Shown here: piece by piece, positions 7,160 through 16,373 of the stretch
How positions within the stretch are numbered: position 1 is the first letter of the stretch
How the letters are laid out: every line of letters begins with the position of its first letter
From: Streptomyces filamentosus
Lineage (GTDB): Bacteria; Actinomycetota; Actinomycetes; Streptomycetales; Streptomycetaceae
Length of the DNA stretch: 64,000 nt
Reading direction: 5' to 3'
NCBI RefSeq assembly: GCF_014654895.1
Contig: NZ_BNBE01000002.1
Span: 682,001-746,000 of the forward strand
Program-made: the position numbers and the translations under genes
The notes under the pieces: model-generated
Databases searched by the model: none
The model's input: the letters and a program-made list of their open reading frames with translations, nothing else
What the model was told of the DNA's origin: nothing

Positions 7160-8467
7160 ATGATCCGACACTCCCAGCTCCTGAGAACGGTCGCCGCCGG
7201 CGGAGCGTCGCTGGTCCTGACCCTGTCCCTCGCCGCCTGCGGCGGCTCCGCCGACTCCGCCGACGGCGACTCGGGCACCATCCACGTCCTGGTCTACGGC
7301 GACGCCACCAACAAGGTCGAGAAGAAACTGGTCGACACCTTCAACAAGACCTCCAAGGTCAAGGCGGTCCTCGACACCATCCCCGGCGCCGACTACCAGT
7401 CGAAGCTGCAGACGATCATCAGCGGCAAGCAGGCGCCGGACGTGTTCTTCAACTGGGGCGGCGGAAGCATCAAGCCCTATGTCGACGCCGGCCTGCTGAT
7501 GCCGCTCGACGACTTCATCGCGAAGGACCCCCGGCTCGAGTCCGACTTCCTGCCGTCGGTCTTCAACACCGCGGTCGTCGACGGCAAGCCGTACGGCGTG
7601 CCCATGCGCGGCACCCAGCCCGTCCTGCTCTTCAGCAACAAGAAGGTGCTGAACGACGCGGGCGTCACCGCCCCGCGCACCTGGGACGAGCTCCTGACCG
7701 CGGTGAAGACCCTCAAGGCCAAGGGCATCACCCCGATCGCCCTGGGCGGCGGCGACAAGTGGCCGACCCAGATGTGGTTCCAGTACCTCTACGACCGGGT
7801 CGCCGGTCCCGAGCTCTTCGAGCAGGCCGTCAAGGGCGACAAGAACGCCTGGGCGAGCGCCGACAGCAAGAAGGCGCTCGGCAGGCTCAAGGAGCTGATC
7901 GACGCGGGGGCCTTCGGCACCAACTACGACTCGGTGAAGTTCACCGACGGCGGCTCGCCCGCCCTGCTCGCCACCGGCAAGGCCGCCTTCGAGCTCATGG
8001 GCTCCTGGGAGTACTCCACCCTCCAGGACGCCTACCCCGACTTCGTGAAGAGCGACCTGGGCTACGGCGCCTTCCCGGCCGTCGAGGGCGGCAAGGGCGA
8101 CCCCGCCAACGTCGCCGGCAACACCAACAACTTCTACTCCGTCCTCAAGAACACCAAGCACCCCGAGGCCGTCGCGGAGTTCCTGAAGCTCATGTACTCC
8201 GACGAGTTCGTCCAGGCCCAGCTCTCCGTCGGCAACCTGCCGACCACCGCCAACACCCCGAAGTTCCTCGACAAGGCCGCCAACCCGGAGTACTCGAAGT
8301 ACCAGTACGACCTGGTGAAGAAGGCCCCCTCCTTCCAGCTCTCCTGGGACCAGGCGTTCCCCCCGGCCGCCACCACCACGATCCACCAGGCCGTCCAGCA
8401 GTTCTTCAACGGACAGATGGACACCGACGCCTTCATCGCCGCCATGCAGAGCCTGCCCGCGGCCTGA
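7160..8467 (+). CDS. bxlE: Sugar ABC transporter substrate-binding lipoprotein (BxlE-like)
   Basis: A 435-residue extracellular solute-binding protein of family 1. It has a lipoprotein signal peptide ending in the lipobox LAAC, then GGSADSADGDSG and a typical binding fold (ADYQSKLQTIISGKQAPDVF, YGVPMRGTQPVLLF). I start at ATG 7160, which has GAAGGG upstream, rather than at ATG 7145, which lacks a ribosome site. It is the first gene of an operon with two permeases and a GH3 enzyme and no ATPase gene; Streptomyces sugar importers of this type usually share the MsiK ATPase encoded elsewhere. Likely ligand xylobiose or a related disaccharide, by operon analogy. Confidence 0.85.
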   Translation: MIRHSQLLRTVAAGGASLVLTLSLAACGGSADSADGDSGTIHVLVYGDATNKVEKKLVDTFNKTSKVKAVLDTIPGADYQSKLQTIISGKQAPDVFFNWGGGSIKPYVDAGLLMPLDDFIAKDPRLESDFLPSVFNTAVVDGKPYGVPMRGTQPVLLFSNKKVLNDAGVTAPRTWDELLTAVKTLKAKGITPIALGGGDKWPTQMWFQYLYDRVAGPELFEQAVKGDKNAWASADSKKALGRLKELIDAGAFGTNYDSVKFTDGGSPALLATGKAAFELMGSWEYSTLQDAYPDFVKSDLGYGAFPAVEGGKGDPANVAGNTNNFYSVLKNTKHPEAVAEFLKLMYSDEFVQAQLSVGNLPTTANTPKFLDKAANPEYSKYQYDLVKKAPSFQLSWDQAFPPAATTTIHQAVQQFFNGQMDTDAFIAAMQSLPAA

Positions 8468-8484
8468 CCACCGGAACGCCTGAC

Positions 8485-9432
8485 ATGACCACTGCCACAG
8501 CACCCGCCGTGGACAGCGAGGAGACGACCCGGAACCGGAGGCGGCCCGCCCGCCCCGGGACCGGAGCGGGCCGCCCGGGCTTCGCCTGGGCGGCGCCCGC
8601 CGCCGTCTTCTTCGGCCTGTTCGCCCTCGTCCCGCTCCTCCTGGTCGTCGTGCTCTCCTTCACCCGCTGGAACGGCCTCGGCTCCCCCGAGTTCGCCGGC
8701 CTGGAGAACTGGAACAAGCTGCTCGACGACCCCGTCATGGTGAAGAGCCTCTGGCTGAGCCTCGTCCTCACCGTCCTCGGCGTCCTCGTCCAGACCCCCC
8801 TCAGCATCCTGCTCGGCGTCTGGGCCGCCGGCCACCAGCGCAACCGGGCCGTCCTCTCCGCGATCTACTTCGTCCCGCTGCTGCTCTCCATCACCGCCGT
8901 GTCCGTCCTGTGGCGGGCCCTCCTCGATCCCAACTTCGGCATCCCCTCCCAGGCCACGTGGCTGTTCGGCGACGGCAACCTCTTCGGCGTGCAGACCAGC
9001 GCCCTCGGCGTCCTCGTCCTCGTCAGCACCTGGCAGTTCACGCCCCTCCACACCCTGCTCTACCAGGGCGCCACCCGGGCCATCCCCCAGGTCCTCTACC
9101 AAGCGGCCCAGATCGACGGCGCCGGCCGGGTGCGGCAGTTCTTCCACATCACCCTGCCGCAGCTCCGCAACACCGTCGTGACCTCGACGATCCTCATGGT
9201 CGTCGGCGGCCTGACCACCTTCGACACCGTGCTGATCCTCACCCAGGGCGGACCGGGCACCGACACCACGAACAGCGCCTACTACATGTACCAGAAGGCG
9301 TTCAAGAGCTTCGACTTCGGCATGGCCTCCGCCATCGCCCTGCTGCTCGTCCTCGTCGCCAGCCTCGTCTCCCTGGTCATGGTCCGCCTGAGCGGCTACG
9401 ACAAGATGCGCAGCACCATGGAGGGCGTGTGA
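8485..9432 (+). CDS. bxlF: Sugar ABC transporter permease, MalF type (BxlF-like)
   Basis: A 315-residue inner-membrane permease with about six membrane segments, beginning with WAAPAAVFFGLFALVPLLLVV. It carries the EAA-loop equivalent YQAAQIDGAGRVRQFFHITLP that contacts the ATPase. The TQGGPGTDTT stretch late in the protein is characteristic of MalF-like sugar permeases. It begins 17 bp after the binding-protein stop and overlaps the second permease gene (TGATG). Confidence 0.88.
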   Translation: MTTATAPAVDSEETTRNRRRPARPGTGAGRPGFAWAAPAAVFFGLFALVPLLLVVVLSFTRWNGLGSPEFAGLENWNKLLDDPVMVKSLWLSLVLTVLGVLVQTPLSILLGVWAAGHQRNRAVLSAIYFVPLLLSITAVSVLWRALLDPNFGIPSQATWLFGDGNLFGVQTSALGVLVLVSTWQFTPLHTLLYQGATRAIPQVLYQAAQIDGAGRVRQFFHITLPQLRNTVVTSTILMVVGGLTTFDTVLILTQGGPGTDTTNSAYYMYQKAFKSFDFGMASAIALLLVLVASLVSLVMVRLSGYDKMRSTMEGV

Positions 9433-10250
9433 TGAGAAGGCGCCCCAACCACCTCGCCGGATTCGGCTCGCTGGTGTGGCTGTTCGTCGTCGGCCTGCCG
9501 CTGTACGTCATGCTGGTCGCCACCTTCCAGACCCGGGCGGACTACGCCGCGAACGGGCCCCTCGGGCTCCCGGAGAACCTCACGCTCGACAACTACATCA
9601 ACGACCTGAACGACGGCTTCGCGCAGTACTTCCTCAACACCGTCGTCGTCACCGTCGCCGTGGTCGGCCTCGTGCTGCTCCTCGTGCCGCCGCTCGCGTA
9701 CGCCATCGTCCGCAGCGACGGCAAGGCCACCGGGAGGGTCTTCCGGCTCTTCCTGCTCGGACTGGCCATCCCCTCCCAGGCCGTGATCGTCCCGATGTTC
9801 TACCTCATCAACGAGGCCGGGCTCTACGACAACCTGATCGGCGTCATCCTGCCGACCGCCGCCTTCGCCATGCCGGTCTGCGTCCTGATCCTCACCGGCG
9901 TCATGCGCGACATCACGCCCGAGCTGTACGAGGCGATGACCGTCGACGGCGCCTCCACCTGGCGGATCTTCCGCCAGCTGGTGCTGCCGCTGTCCAAGGG
10001 CGGCCTCTCGACCGTCGTCGTCTTCTCCTCCCTCCAGGCGTGGAACGGCTTCCTGTTCCCCCTCGTGCTCACCCAGTCCTCGGAGAACAAGGTCATCACC
10101 ATGGGCCTGTACGACTTCCAGACCGAGCACGGCGTCGACATCCCGGGCCTGCTCGCGGCCGTCGTCCTCTCCATGCTCCCCGTCCTGCTCGTCTATCTGT
10201 TCGCCCGTCGTGCCCTGGTCCAGGGGCTGATGGGAGTCGGAGGAAAGTGA
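9432..10250 (+). CDS. bxlG: Sugar ABC transporter permease, MalG type (BxlG-like)
   Basis: A 272-residue permease of the MalG class, about six membrane segments, with the EAA loop YEAMTVDGASTWRIFRQLVLP. The ATG shares bases with the preceding stop (TGATG) and its own TGA overlaps the GTG of the GH3 gene, so the whole operon is translationally linked. It would pair with the upstream permease to form the sugar channel. Confidence 0.88.
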   Translation: MRRRPNHLAGFGSLVWLFVVGLPLYVMLVATFQTRADYAANGPLGLPENLTLDNYINDLNDGFAQYFLNTVVVTVAVVGLVLLLVPPLAYAIVRSDGKATGRVFRLFLLGLAIPSQAVIVPMFYLINEAGLYDNLIGVILPTAAFAMPVCVLILTGVMRDITPELYEAMTVDGASTWRIFRQLVLPLSKGGLSTVVVFSSLQAWNGFLFPLVLTQSSENKVITMGLYDFQTEHGVDIPGLLAAVVLSMLPVLLVYLFARRALVQGLMGVGGK

Positions 10251-12634
10251 CCGACCACGTGGCCCCGCTGCCCCCCTCCCCGCTCCCCCGCTGGCGCGAC
10301 ACCGCGTTGGACCCCGGGAGCCGCGCCGACGCGCTGCTCCGCGAGATGACGCTCCGGGAGAAGATCGCCCAACTCTTCGGCGTCTGGGTCGGCGCCTCCG
10401 ACGAGGGCGCCGAAGTCGCCCCGCACCAGCACGACATGGAGGAGGCCGTCGACCTCGACGCCCTGCTCCCCGACGGCCTCGGCCAGCTGACCCGCCCCTT
10501 CGGCACGGTCCCCGTCGACCCGGCCCTCGGCGCACTGTCCCTGATGCGCACCCAGGCGAGGATCGCCGCCGCGAACCGCTTCGGCATCCCCGCCGTGGCC
10601 CACGAGGAGTGCCTCGCGGGCTTCGCCGCCTGGGGCGCCACCGCCTACCCGGTCCCCCTGTCCTGGGGCGCGACCTTCGACCCGGAGCTGATCCGGGAGA
10701 TGGCCCGCGCCATCGGCCGCGACATGCGCGCGGTCGGCGTCCACCAGGGTCTCGCGCCGGTCCTCGACGTCGTGCGCGACGCCCGGTGGGGCCGCGTCGA
10801 GGAGACCATCGGCGAGGACCCGTACCTCGTCGGCACCGTCGCCACCGCCTATGTGCGGGGCCTGGAGTCCGCCGGGATCGTCGCCACCCTCAAGCACTTC
10901 GCGGGCTACTCCGCCTCCCGGGCGGGCCGCAACCTGGCCCCGGTCGGCATGGGCCGCCGGGAGCTCGCCGACGTGATCCTGCCGCCGTTCGAGATGGCCG
11001 TCCGGGAGAGCGGGGTCCGGTCGGTGATGCACGCCTACACCGACACCGACGGCATCCCGTCCGCCGCCGACGACGCCCTCCTCACCGGGCTGCTCCGCGA
11101 CACCTGGGGCTTCGCCGGCACGGTCGTCGCCGACTACTTCGGCATCGCGTTCCTGAAGACCCTGCACGGGGTCGCCGGGACCTTCGGCGAGGCCGCCGCG
11201 ACCGCCCTCGCCGCCGGCGTGGACGTCGAGCTGCCCACGGTGAAGACCTTCGGCGCGCCCCTCCTCGACGCCGTCGAGAAGGGCGCCGTGCCCGAGGAGC
11301 TCGTGGACCGCGCGGTGCGCCGGGTCCTCGTCCAGAAGGCGGAGCTCGGCCTGCTCGACCCCGACTGGAGTCCCGTGCCCGCCGTCCTGGAGGGCGTGGA
11401 CACCACGGCCGCCGCCGAGGCGCTGCGCGGCACGGTCACCCTGGACCCGGACCGCAACCGCGCGCTGGCGGCGCGCGTCGCCGAACGGGCCGTCGTCCTC
11501 CTGCGCAACGACGGCGTCCTGCCGCTCGACGCGGCCCCCCGCCGGATCGCGCTGATCGGCCCCACCGCCGAGGCCCCCACCGCCGTCCTCGGCTGCTACT
11601 CCTTCCCCGTCCACGTCGGCGGCCAGCACCCGGACGTCGCCCCCGGCATCGAGCTGCCCACCCTCCACGAGGCGCTCCGGGCGGAGTTCCCCGCCGCCGG
11701 CATCACCGTGGCGGCCGGCACGGGCATCGACGACGCGGCGACCGACGGCTTCGCCGAGGCCCTGGCGCTCGCCCGCGGCGCCGACCTCGTCGTCGCCGCG
11801 CTCGGCGACCGCGCCGGGCTCTTCGGCCGCGGCACCAGCGGCGAGGGCTGCGACGCCGGGTCCCTCGTCCTGCCCGGCGCCCAGCAGCAGCTCCTCGACG
11901 CCCTCCTCGACACCGGCACCCCGGTCGTCGCCGTGCTGCTCTCCGGCCGGCCGTACGCCCTGGGCCGCGCGGCCGACGAGGCGGCGGCCGTCGTGCAGTC
12001 CTTCTTCCCCGGCGAGGCCGGTACCGGCGCCATCGCCTCGGTCCTCAGCGGCCGGACCGAGCCGAGCGGCCGCCTCCCCGTCAGCGTGCCCCGGCACCCC
12101 GGCGCCCAGCCGTCCACCTATCTGGCCGCCCGCCTCGGCCACGCCGGCGAGGTCTCCAGCATCGACCCCACGCCCGCCTTCGGCTTCGGCCACGGCCTGA
12201 CCTACACGAGCTTCGCCTGGTCCGGCCTCGCCGTGGAGTCCCCCACGGCCCCCACGGACGGCACCTTCCACCTGTCCCTCACCGTCCGCAACACCGGGGC
12301 CCGCCCCGGCACCGAAGTCGTCCAGCTGTACCTGCACGACCCGGTCGCCTCCGTCGTCCAGCCCCTCCAGCGCCTCATCGGCTACGCGCGCCTGGACCTG
12401 GCCCCCGGGGAAGAACGCCGCCTGCACGTCACCGTCCCCGCCGACCTGGCCTCCTTCACCGGCCGCGACGGCCTCCGCACGGTGGAACCCGGCGCCCTGG
12501 AACTGCGCCTCGGCCCCTCCAGCACCACCCCCCTCCTGACCGCCCACGTCACCCTCACCGGCCCGCCCCGCCCCGTCGACCACCACCGCCGCCTCCACCC
12601 GGAGTTCACGCTCGATCCGGCCCCCACGCCCTGA
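10247..12634 (+). CDS. bxlA: Glycoside hydrolase family 3 beta-xylosidase/beta-glucosidase (BxlA-like), intracellular
   Basis: A 795-residue GH3 enzyme. The N-terminal (beta/alpha)8 domain has GRVEETIGEDPYLVG and the KHFAGYSAS motif. The nucleophile aspartate is in VVADYFG. The C-terminal alpha/beta sandwich (AERAVVLLRNDGVLPL) is followed by a fibronectin-III-like domain (PAFGFGHGLTYTSF, TEVVQLYL). There is no signal peptide, so it should cleave imported disaccharide in the cytoplasm. I use GTG 10247, overlapping the permease stop; GGAGG is only 3 bp away, so GTG 10259 is an alternative. Xylosidase is favoured by operon similarity; glucosidase activity cannot be excluded. Confidence 0.85.
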   Translation: MTDHVAPLPPSPLPRWRDTALDPGSRADALLREMTLREKIAQLFGVWVGASDEGAEVAPHQHDMEEAVDLDALLPDGLGQLTRPFGTVPVDPALGALSLMRTQARIAAANRFGIPAVAHEECLAGFAAWGATAYPVPLSWGATFDPELIREMARAIGRDMRAVGVHQGLAPVLDVVRDARWGRVEETIGEDPYLVGTVATAYVRGLESAGIVATLKHFAGYSASRAGRNLAPVGMGRRELADVILPPFEMAVRESGVRSVMHAYTDTDGIPSAADDALLTGLLRDTWGFAGTVVADYFGIAFLKTLHGVAGTFGEAAATALAAGVDVELPTVKTFGAPLLDAVEKGAVPEELVDRAVRRVLVQKAELGLLDPDWSPVPAVLEGVDTTAAAEALRGTVTLDPDRNRALAARVAERAVVLLRNDGVLPLDAAPRRIALIGPTAEAPTAVLGCYSFPVHVGGQHPDVAPGIELPTLHEALRAEFPAAGITVAAGTGIDDAATDGFAEALALARGADLVVAALGDRAGLFGRGTSGEGCDAGSLVLPGAQQQLLDALLDTGTPVVAVLLSGRPYALGRAADEAAAVVQSFFPGEAGTGAIASVLSGRTEPSGRLPVSVPRHPGAQPSTYLAARLGHAGEVSSIDPTPAFGFGHGLTYTSFAWSGLAVESPTAPTDGTFHLSLTVRNTGARPGTEVVQLYLHDPVASVVQPLQRLIGYARLDLAPGEERRLHVTVPADLASFTGRDGLRTVEPGALELRLGPSSTTPLLTAHVTLTGPPRPVDHHRRLHPEFTLDPAPTP

Positions 12635-12637
12635 CGA

Positions 12638-12674
12638 CGCGCCGCCCCTCAGGAGCCCGGGGAGGGGCGGCGCG
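12638..12674. terminator. Bidirectional hairpin between GH3 and nuclease genes
   Basis: Perfect 13-bp stem CGCGCCGCCCCTC / GAGGGGCGGCGCG with an 11-nt loop, just after the GH3 stop. It overlaps the last codons of the convergent nuclease gene (stop 12649). Confidence 0.7.
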
Positions 12675-13335
12675 GGGAGGGCAGTCCTCCCAGTAGCTCC
12701 CACAGCGGAGTGGATCCGGCAGCCCACGCGGCGAGGAGGTGCCGGTCCACCAGGTGGAGCCTCTGGGAGCGGGCGAAGTCGACGGCGTTGGCCGTGAACC
12801 GGCCGTTGGTGACCAGCACGACGACGTCGCCGTGGTGGACGGGGCGGCCGGTGCCGTTGAGGACGTGCAGGTCCGGCGTCCCGACCGCGGCGCCGTCCGC
12901 CCCGGCCCTGCGGTGCTTGCACTGGATGACCCACAGGCGTCCGAAGGGGTCCATGGCCTTCACATCGGCCCCGTTGTCACCGGCTCCGCCGACCCGGTCT
13001 GCCCGCGCGCAGCCGTCGCGCCGCATCAGGTCCCTCACGGCGTCCTCGAACTGCCGGTGGTGCAGGGCGTCGATCTGCGGCATCGCGTACCGCAGCCCCC
13101 GTTCCCGTACCCGCTCCCACCGGGCGGCCTCCCGCCGTCGGTACACCCACCCGGCAGCACCCGTCGCCAGCACCAATCCGCATACCACCAGCACCCAAGG
13201 ATGCGCGACCAGCCACCGCAGCACCCCGACCGCCACCACACCGCCCACCAGGATCCCGCCCCACTCCCCGCCAGGAGCCCGCGCCGTCCGCCGCGCGGCC
13301 GGCCGACGCCGGCGCGGCCCGGACCGCGGGCTCAC
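12649..13335 (-). CDS. Membrane-anchored Mrr-type restriction endonuclease homologue
   Basis: A 228-residue protein. An Arg-rich start is followed by two membrane helices (ILVGGVVAVGVLRWLV and VLVVCGLVLATGAAGWV), then a cytoplasmic Mrr-type PD-(D/E)xK nuclease domain. In that domain I see HHRQFEDAVRDLMRRDG, the GADVKAMDPFG acidic strand and the IQCKH catalytic Gln-x-Lys. Start is GTG 13335, overlapping the stop of the small membrane gene (GTGA), not the much longer frame upstream. Members usually act on foreign or modified DNA, but the membrane anchor is unusual for restriction. No methylase is nearby. Confidence 0.8.
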   Translation of the reverse strand: MSPRSGPRRRRPAARRTARAPGGEWGGILVGGVVAVGVLRWLVAHPWVLVVCGLVLATGAAGWVYRRREAARWERVRERGLRYAMPQIDALHHRQFEDAVRDLMRRDGCARADRVGGAGDNGADVKAMDPFGRLWVIQCKHRRAGADGAAVGTPDLHVLNGTGRPVHHGDVVVLVTNGRFTANAVDFARSQRLHLVDRHLLAAWAAGSTPLWELLGGLPSPRRPSPGS

Positions 13336-13541
13336 AGGCCGATCCCCGAAACGCCCCGGACGAGTCGGCCGATCCCGTCGAAGACGCTCTGGCCCACGGG
13401 AGTGGGCGCGATCAGGATCCCCAGCACCAGGACGAGGAGGGCGGTGTTGCGCTCCTCGGCCCGGCTCCTGGCCTGGGTCCTGCGCCGCAGCCTCATCACC
13501 ACGATGACCGCGAGCAGCACCGCCACGTTGATCGTCAGCAT
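13332..13541 (-). CDS. Small membrane protein paired with the nuclease
   Basis: A 69-residue protein with a first membrane helix MLTINVAVLLAVIVVM, a basic loop RLRRRTQARSRAEER, and a second helix NTALLVLVLGILIAP. It starts at ATG 13541, and its stop overlaps the GTG of the nuclease gene, so the two are translationally coupled. I do not recognise the family. The close coupling with a membrane-anchored nuclease suggests a partner or regulator of it. Confidence 0.6.
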   Translation of the reverse strand: MLTINVAVLLAVIVVMRLRRRTQARSRAEERNTALLVLVLGILIAPTPVGQSVFDGIGRLVRGVSGIGL

Positions 13542-13677
13542 GGGACCAGTGCACCGGGCCACGCGGTCGGTCCGCAGCCGGACGGGAAAGGATGGCGAGA
13601 ACGCCGTGGGGCCTGTCCGGTTGCCGCCCGGACACCCGTTCGCCCAGGTCACGGGGGCCACCGGAGTTCCCCGAAGG

Positions 13678-15252
13678 TCACCGGCACAGCACGTCGGTGG
13701 CGGGCCGTTCCCCGGTCAGGAGGAAGCGGGTGACGGTCCGGTCGCCGCAGGCGTTGCCCGTGCCGCCGGCGGCGACCAGGTACGAGCCGTGGCCGCCGCG
13801 GTCGACGGAGACCATCCGGGCGCGGGGGCCGAGCGCCTCGCGCATCTTCAGGCCGGAGGAGTGCGGGGTGGACGGGTCCCGCAGGTTCTGGATCATCAGG
13901 ATGTTCGAGGGGCCGTTCCCGGTGAGCCGGACCGGTTTCTCCACGGCGCCGCCCTTCCAGAAGGCGCAGGGGGTGACGTTGACGGGCATGCCGCCGGTGA
14001 GGGGGTGCCGGATCCGGTCGGCGGCGACCGCCCGGGCGTACGCGGGGACGGAACGGGGCCAGTCGACGTCGTTGCACACCACGCCCACGGTGACGGCCGC
14101 GGCCTCGTCCGGCATCGCCCCGGAGAGCTCGGGCGGCAGCACGGGCACGGCCGCCGGGTCGAGGGCCTGGCCGGCGAGCCGGGCGAAGGCCGGGAAGGCC
14201 GCGTCGGAGTAGAGGGCGGACTGGAGCGCCTGCCGGAAGGCGGCGCCGGTGAGCGGGGCGCCGGGCACGGCGGTGGCGCGGGGCTCCCGGTCGAGCCGCG
14301 CGGCGAGGCCGAGCACGAGGGTCCGCACGTCCGCGGGGCGGTCGGCGAGGCGCAGTCCCTCCGCCTCCCGGTCCGGGTGGGCGGCCCAGGCGGCGAAGTC
14401 CGGGAAGCGGTCGTCGGCGCCCTTCGCCATGTCGGCGAGCCAGCCGTACGCGACCCGGCGCGGGTCCGGGTCGGCGCTGCTGTCCAGGACCCAGCGGTCG
14501 GTGCGCCCGGGGTGCTCCTGCGCGTACCGGGCGGCGACGTAGGTGCCGTACGAGTTGGCCCACGCCGACAGCTTCTCCTCGCCGAGCGCCTGCCGCAGGA
14601 GCTCCATGTCCCGGACCTGGTCGGCGGTGGTGAGGCTCCGCAGCATCGCCCCGCCGTTCCGGGCGCAGGCGTCGGCGACGCGCCGTGCCCGGTCGGCGTT
14701 GGCGCCGGTCGAGCCGTCCGCGGCGGGCCAGGACCGCAGGGTCACCATCCACCGGTCCTCCTCGGCGAGCCCGCACCGGGCCTTCGCGGACCCGCCGACC
14801 CCGCGCGGGTCGAAGGCCACCAGGTCGTACGCCCCGCCGGTCTCCTCCGCGAGCGCGGGCCCCTTCTGCGCGAGCCGTTGCAGGCCGGGGCTGCCGGGCC
14901 CGCCCGGGATGACGAGCAGGGTCCCGCGGCGTGCCCCGGGCCGTCCGGCGGCCAGCCGGGAGACGGCGAGTTCGATGCGGGGCCCGGTGGGGTCGACGTG
15001 GTCGAGCGGCACGGAGAGGCGTGCGCACCGCTGCCCGTCGGCCGGCTTCACGGAGGCGGGACAGTCGCCCCACTGGAGCGCGCCACCGGCGGAGGCGACA
15101 GCGGTGGCGGTCGTACGGGGGCGGGGGGCGGTCTCGGTGGCGGCGGCGGTGCCGCCGGAGGCGACGAGACCGGTCCCCGCGACGACGGAGACGGCGAGGG
15201 AGACGGGCAGGACGGAAGCGGCAAGGGGCTTGTGCGCGGGGCGTGTTGTCAT
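13678..15252 (-). CDS. Secreted alpha/beta hydrolase, tripeptidyl aminopeptidase (S33) family
   Basis: A 524-residue secreted peptidase-like alpha/beta hydrolase: basic start, hydrophobic signal peptide (LAASVLPVSLAVSVVAG) and Ala-rich cleavage region. The oxyanion loop LLVIPGGPGSPG and FDPRGVGGS are typical of Streptomyces Tap/SlpD-type tripeptidyl aminopeptidases. The nucleophile elbow reads AWANSYGTY instead of the usual GYSYGTY, so the small residue two before serine is alanine. The catalytic histidine is in DRGGHGSYL. The C-terminal TAP-like domain is complete. Paralogue of the gene at 33436-35082. Confidence 0.88.
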   Translation of the reverse strand: MTTRPAHKPLAASVLPVSLAVSVVAGTGLVASGGTAAATETAPRPRTTATAVASAGGALQWGDCPASVKPADGQRCARLSVPLDHVDPTGPRIELAVSRLAAGRPGARRGTLLVIPGGPGSPGLQRLAQKGPALAEETGGAYDLVAFDPRGVGGSAKARCGLAEEDRWMVTLRSWPAADGSTGANADRARRVADACARNGGAMLRSLTTADQVRDMELLRQALGEEKLSAWANSYGTYVAARYAQEHPGRTDRWVLDSSADPDPRRVAYGWLADMAKGADDRFPDFAAWAAHPDREAEGLRLADRPADVRTLVLGLAARLDREPRATAVPGAPLTGAAFRQALQSALYSDAAFPAFARLAGQALDPAAVPVLPPELSGAMPDEAAAVTVGVVCNDVDWPRSVPAYARAVAADRIRHPLTGGMPVNVTPCAFWKGGAVEKPVRLTGNGPSNILMIQNLRDPSTPHSSGLKMREALGPRARMVSVDRGGHGSYLVAAGGTGNACGDRTVTRFLLTGERPATDVLCR

Positions 15253-15322
15253 GCCCCCAGCCTTCCGCCCGACGCCCCGTCACCCCATCCGGCGTCCGGG
15301 CCCATCCGGGGTGGGGCCACCC

Positions 15323-16165
15323 CTACCGGCCGTGTCCCGGCTCTCCCCGGCCGGCCGGCCCGTCGTCGAGGAACGCCCGTACGGCGGGCGGCAGCAGCGG
15401 GGAGAGCATCAGGTCGTAGTGCGTGGCGCCGGGGAGGACCGCCAGGCGTGCGGCGGGGCGGTCGCCGCCGTCCCATCCCGGGTCCTTCAGACCGCCGCCG
15501 AGGAGGCCGAAGAACTCGACCATGTGCGCGGGACGGACGGCGTCCCCGTCGCCGAAGACGAGCAGCACGGGCGCGGTGACGCCCGTGATCTCCGCGCTCC
15601 AGTCGAAGTCCCGCCGGTTCATCGCGGCGACCTTCCCGACCAGCGTCGGCCAGTCCTCGACGCGGGGCGCGATCCGCGCGTACAGCTCGTACATGGGCGA
15701 TTGCTTCATCGCCTCCGCCGCGCCCTCGTCCATCATGTCCATCTGCGCGGTCACCTCGGGGAACCAGCCCGTGCGCCGCGCCGGCATCGACACCACGACG
15801 AGCCGCCGCACCAGGCCGGGGTGCTGGATCGCCAGGCGCATGGCGGTGCCCGCGCCGAGCGAGTAGCCGAGGACGTCCGCCGCCTCCCCGCCGAGGTGCC
15901 GGAGGAGTCCTGCCACGTCGTCGGCCAGCGCCTCCACCGTCATCGGCAGGCCGGCGACGTCCGGCGTCCGTCCGTGTCCTCGCAGGTCCACGGTGATCAC
16001 CCGCCGGCCCTCGCCGACCCCCGCGGCCAGCAGCGGCGCGAACATCTCCCCGGCGCCGAACCCGCCGTGCAGGAGGACGAGCGGCGCCCCGTCCGCCCCG
16101 GGGCCGGTGGCGGAGGCGTGCTCCTCGAAGTACAGGGACACTCCGTCGACGTCGGCGTAGGGCAT
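15323..16165 (-). CDS. Alpha/beta hydrolase
   Basis: A 280-residue cytoplasmic alpha/beta hydrolase. The oxyanion region is VLLHGGFGAG, the nucleophile elbow is GYSLGAG, the acid is in LLVFGDGDAVRP and the histidine is in LPGATHYD. The DLRGHGRTPD stretch after the third strand is typical of the esterase/haloperoxidase-like branch. There is no signal peptide. The substrate is not predictable. The preceding gene on the same strand is unrelated, and 208 bp separate the ATG from the divergent secreted-protein gene. Confidence 0.88.
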   Translation of the reverse strand: MPYADVDGVSLYFEEHASATGPGADGAPLVLLHGGFGAGEMFAPLLAAGVGEGRRVITVDLRGHGRTPDVAGLPMTVEALADDVAGLLRHLGGEAADVLGYSLGAGTAMRLAIQHPGLVRRLVVVSMPARRTGWFPEVTAQMDMMDEGAAEAMKQSPMYELYARIAPRVEDWPTLVGKVAAMNRRDFDWSAEITGVTAPVLLVFGDGDAVRPAHMVEFFGLLGGGLKDPGWDGGDRPAARLAVLPGATHYDLMLSPLLPPAVRAFLDDGPAGRGEPGHGR

Positions 16166-16373
16166 CTCTTCGGTCTCCTCGGGTCGTGGCTGTGCGGGCG
16201 TACGAAAGGAAGACGGCTCCCGCGACCGAAACTCATCGGGGTGGCGCGTACGGGATGGTCACGGTGGTCCTGGAGAGTGAAACCGCCCCGTCGGAGTGGA
16301 TCTTGGAAGGGGCGTCGCGATAGCTGTGGAGCGAGCCCGCGCCGACGCGGGAGCATCTGTGGTGAGGACGGTC

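Noticed and set aside
7145..7160. ATG at 7145 as start of the sugar-binding lipoprotein
   Set aside because: It lies in the operator region without a ribosome site; ATG 7160 has GAAGGG at a suitable distance.
10193..12934. 913-codon minus-strand open frame opposite the GH3 gene
   Set aside because: Antisense shadow of a GH3 enzyme with complete active-site motifs.
12649..13635. 329-codon long version of the Mrr-type nuclease
   Set aside because: The extra N-terminal part is Arg/Gly-rich and is the antisense of, and overlaps, the small membrane gene. The GTG at 13335 fits a GTGA coupling.
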